In this document: in pieces, positions 33,959-34,483 of the stretch
Layout of the letters: every line of letters begins with the position of its first letter
How positions within the stretch are numbered: the stretch's first letter is position 1
Assembly: GCA_001768195.1 (NCBI GenBank)
Contig: MENI01000061.1
Span: 48,661 to 83,143 of the forward strand
Direction of reading: 5' to 3'
DNA from: Bacteroidetes bacterium GWA2_40_15
GTDB taxonomy: Bacteria; Bacteroidota; Bacteroidia; Bacteroidales; VadinHA17
Length of the DNA: 34,483 bases
Notes under the pieces: generated by a model
What the model was told of the DNA's origin: nothing
The model's input: the letters and a program-made list of their open reading frames with translations, nothing else
The model's database searches: none
Translations under genes and position numbers: made by a program

Positions 33959-34039
33959 CCCCTCCTTTTGAAGGAGGGGTGGCCGCAGTGCAATGATAAT
34001 TAATATATTGCAAAGTCAATCTGCGGCCTGGGTGGTTGA
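33959..34039. repeat. Left palindrome element beside the intact DUF559 gene
   Basis: A perfect hairpin CCCCTCCTT-TTG-AAGGAGGGG (33959-33979) is followed by a nested stem, GGCCGCAG (33981-33988) with CTGCGGCC (34021-34028) enclosing TGCAAT/ATTGCA (33989-33994, 34007-34012), and ends GGGTGGTTGA (34030-34039). The last ten bases are repeated in reverse complement at 34459-34468, on the other side of the gene. A further GTTCCCCTCC lies at about 33890, so an additional partial copy may precede it. Confidence 0.75.
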
Positions 34040-34062
34040 GTGGTTTATCAGATCTTTTTTCC

Positions 34063-34431
34063 TTATTTTTTATTGAAAACTTTCCTTATCTCACTTTTTA
34101 TATATTCAGGTTCACGGAATACAAATCTGTTTTCAAATCTTAATACTGTGAATCCTAAGCTCTCTATGAATTTATCCCTGTTTTCGTCTTCCTGTATTCT
34201 ATGGGATTCCCCGTGGGAATCTCCGTCAAGTTCAATAACAAGTTTTTCTGAAGGACAAGAGAAGTCGACAATGTAACTACCAATACTGAATTGTCTCCTG
34301 AATTTTCTTCCGTCAAGTTGTTTTGATTTTAACATCTCCCATAATGCTGCTTCAGCCGAAGTGGACCTTTTCCTGAGAGATGATCTGAAAGATTTAAGGC
34401 CTTTTCTGTTGAAGATGTTCTCGTTTTTCAT
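34063..34431 (-). CDS. DUF559 domain endonuclease-like protein, intact
   Basis: A 122-residue single-domain protein of the DUF559 family, related to very-short-patch-repair (Vsr-like) endonucleases of the PD-(D/E)xK superfamily. N-terminal STSAEAALWEMLKSKQL is followed by KFRRQFSIGSYIVDF (catalytic Asp) and KLVIELDGDSH (catalytic Glu), then FIESLGFTVLRFENR. All motifs missing from the remnant at 9657-9902 are present here. It is read leftward, towards the epimerase, and sits between inverted copies of a G-rich repeat end. Small DUF559 genes are common and scattered in Bacteroidota; their biological role is not established as far as I know. Confidence 0.88.
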   Translation of the reverse strand: MKNENIFNRKGLKSFRSSLRKRSTSAEAALWEMLKSKQLDGRKFRRQFSIGSYIVDFSCPSEKLVIELDGDSHGESHRIQEDENRDKFIESLGFTVLRFENRFVFREPEYIKSEIRKVFNKK

Positions 34432-34458
34432 GGATGTAAAGATAAAAAAACGAATAAA

Positions 34459-34483
34459 TCAACCACCCCGTCCCGACGCTTCG
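34459..34483. repeat. Right palindrome element beside DUF559, cut by window edge
   Basis: TCAACCACCC at 34459-34468 is the exact reverse complement of 34030-34039. The following GTCCCGACGCTTCG looks like the first arm and loop of a hairpin whose second arm (GGGAC) would lie just outside the window. Confidence 0.65.

Noticed and set aside
33959-33979. Rho-independent terminator after the epimerase gene
   Set aside because: The stem is perfect but no T-run follows on either strand, and the hairpin is part of a larger repeat element.

Overview
The window looks like a chromosomal piece of an uncultured Bacteroidota (Bacteroidales-like) glycan degrader. This rests on the many short lipoprotein signal peptides, glycosidase families typical of that phylum (GH97, GH38, GH32, AGE epimerase, D-lyxose isomerase), TATATTTG promoter boxes that fit the Bacteroidota -7 consensus TAnnTTTG, AT-leaning codon use, and C/G-run intergenic palindromes beside DUF559 genes. 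No rRNA, tRNA, CRISPR array, SusC/SusD pair or sigma/anti-sigma pair was seen.

Region 1 (1-6649, minus strand) is one tightly packed operon. In transcription order it holds a D-lyxose/D-mannose isomerase, a PfkB sugar kinase, a mannitol-1-phosphate dehydrogenase, a DUF998 membrane protein, a URO-D-superfamily protein, an MFS sugar porter and an N-terminal piece of a Tat-exported protein running off the left edge. Read together it looks like cytoplasmic uptake and handling of mannose and fructose (mannose to fructose, then a sugar phosphate, with mannitol-1-phosphate as a side pool).

Region 2 (6650-11665) is a 313-bp divergent spacer full of nested repeats, then three plus-strand exported hydrolases: an unclassified TIM-barrel lipoprotein, a GH29-like lipoprotein and a GH32 fructosidase. 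A decayed DUF559 endonuclease gene, flanked by inverted palindromes, lies in front of GH32. Region 3 (11735-12912, minus) is an AbiEii-type toxin with an overlapping partner gene.

Region 4 (13069-33863, plus) is a long array of mostly exported enzymes: a large TIM-barrel glycosidase, an M14 metallopeptidase, an amidohydrolase, GH97, an unclassified TIM-barrel protein, a broken GH38 remnant, a GH5 enzyme, three full-length GH38 alpha-mannosidase-like proteins (two of them close tandem paralogues), and a cytoplasmic AGE-family 2-epimerase. The GH38 enzymes would liberate mannose that the region 1 operon and the epimerase could convert; GH32 would liberate fructose for the same kinase. This is an inference from families, not shown directly.

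Region 5 (33864-34483) carries an intact DUF559 endonuclease-like gene between inverted G/C-rich repeats, the right one cut by the window edge. The most unusual material is between the genes: (i) three states of one apparent C/G-palindrome plus DUF559 element (empty at 6736-6810, deleted at 9565-9977, intact at 33959-34483), and (ii) a second family of long imperfect inverted repeats built from a CTnnGTG heptamer every 8-12 bp, seen in four spacers.
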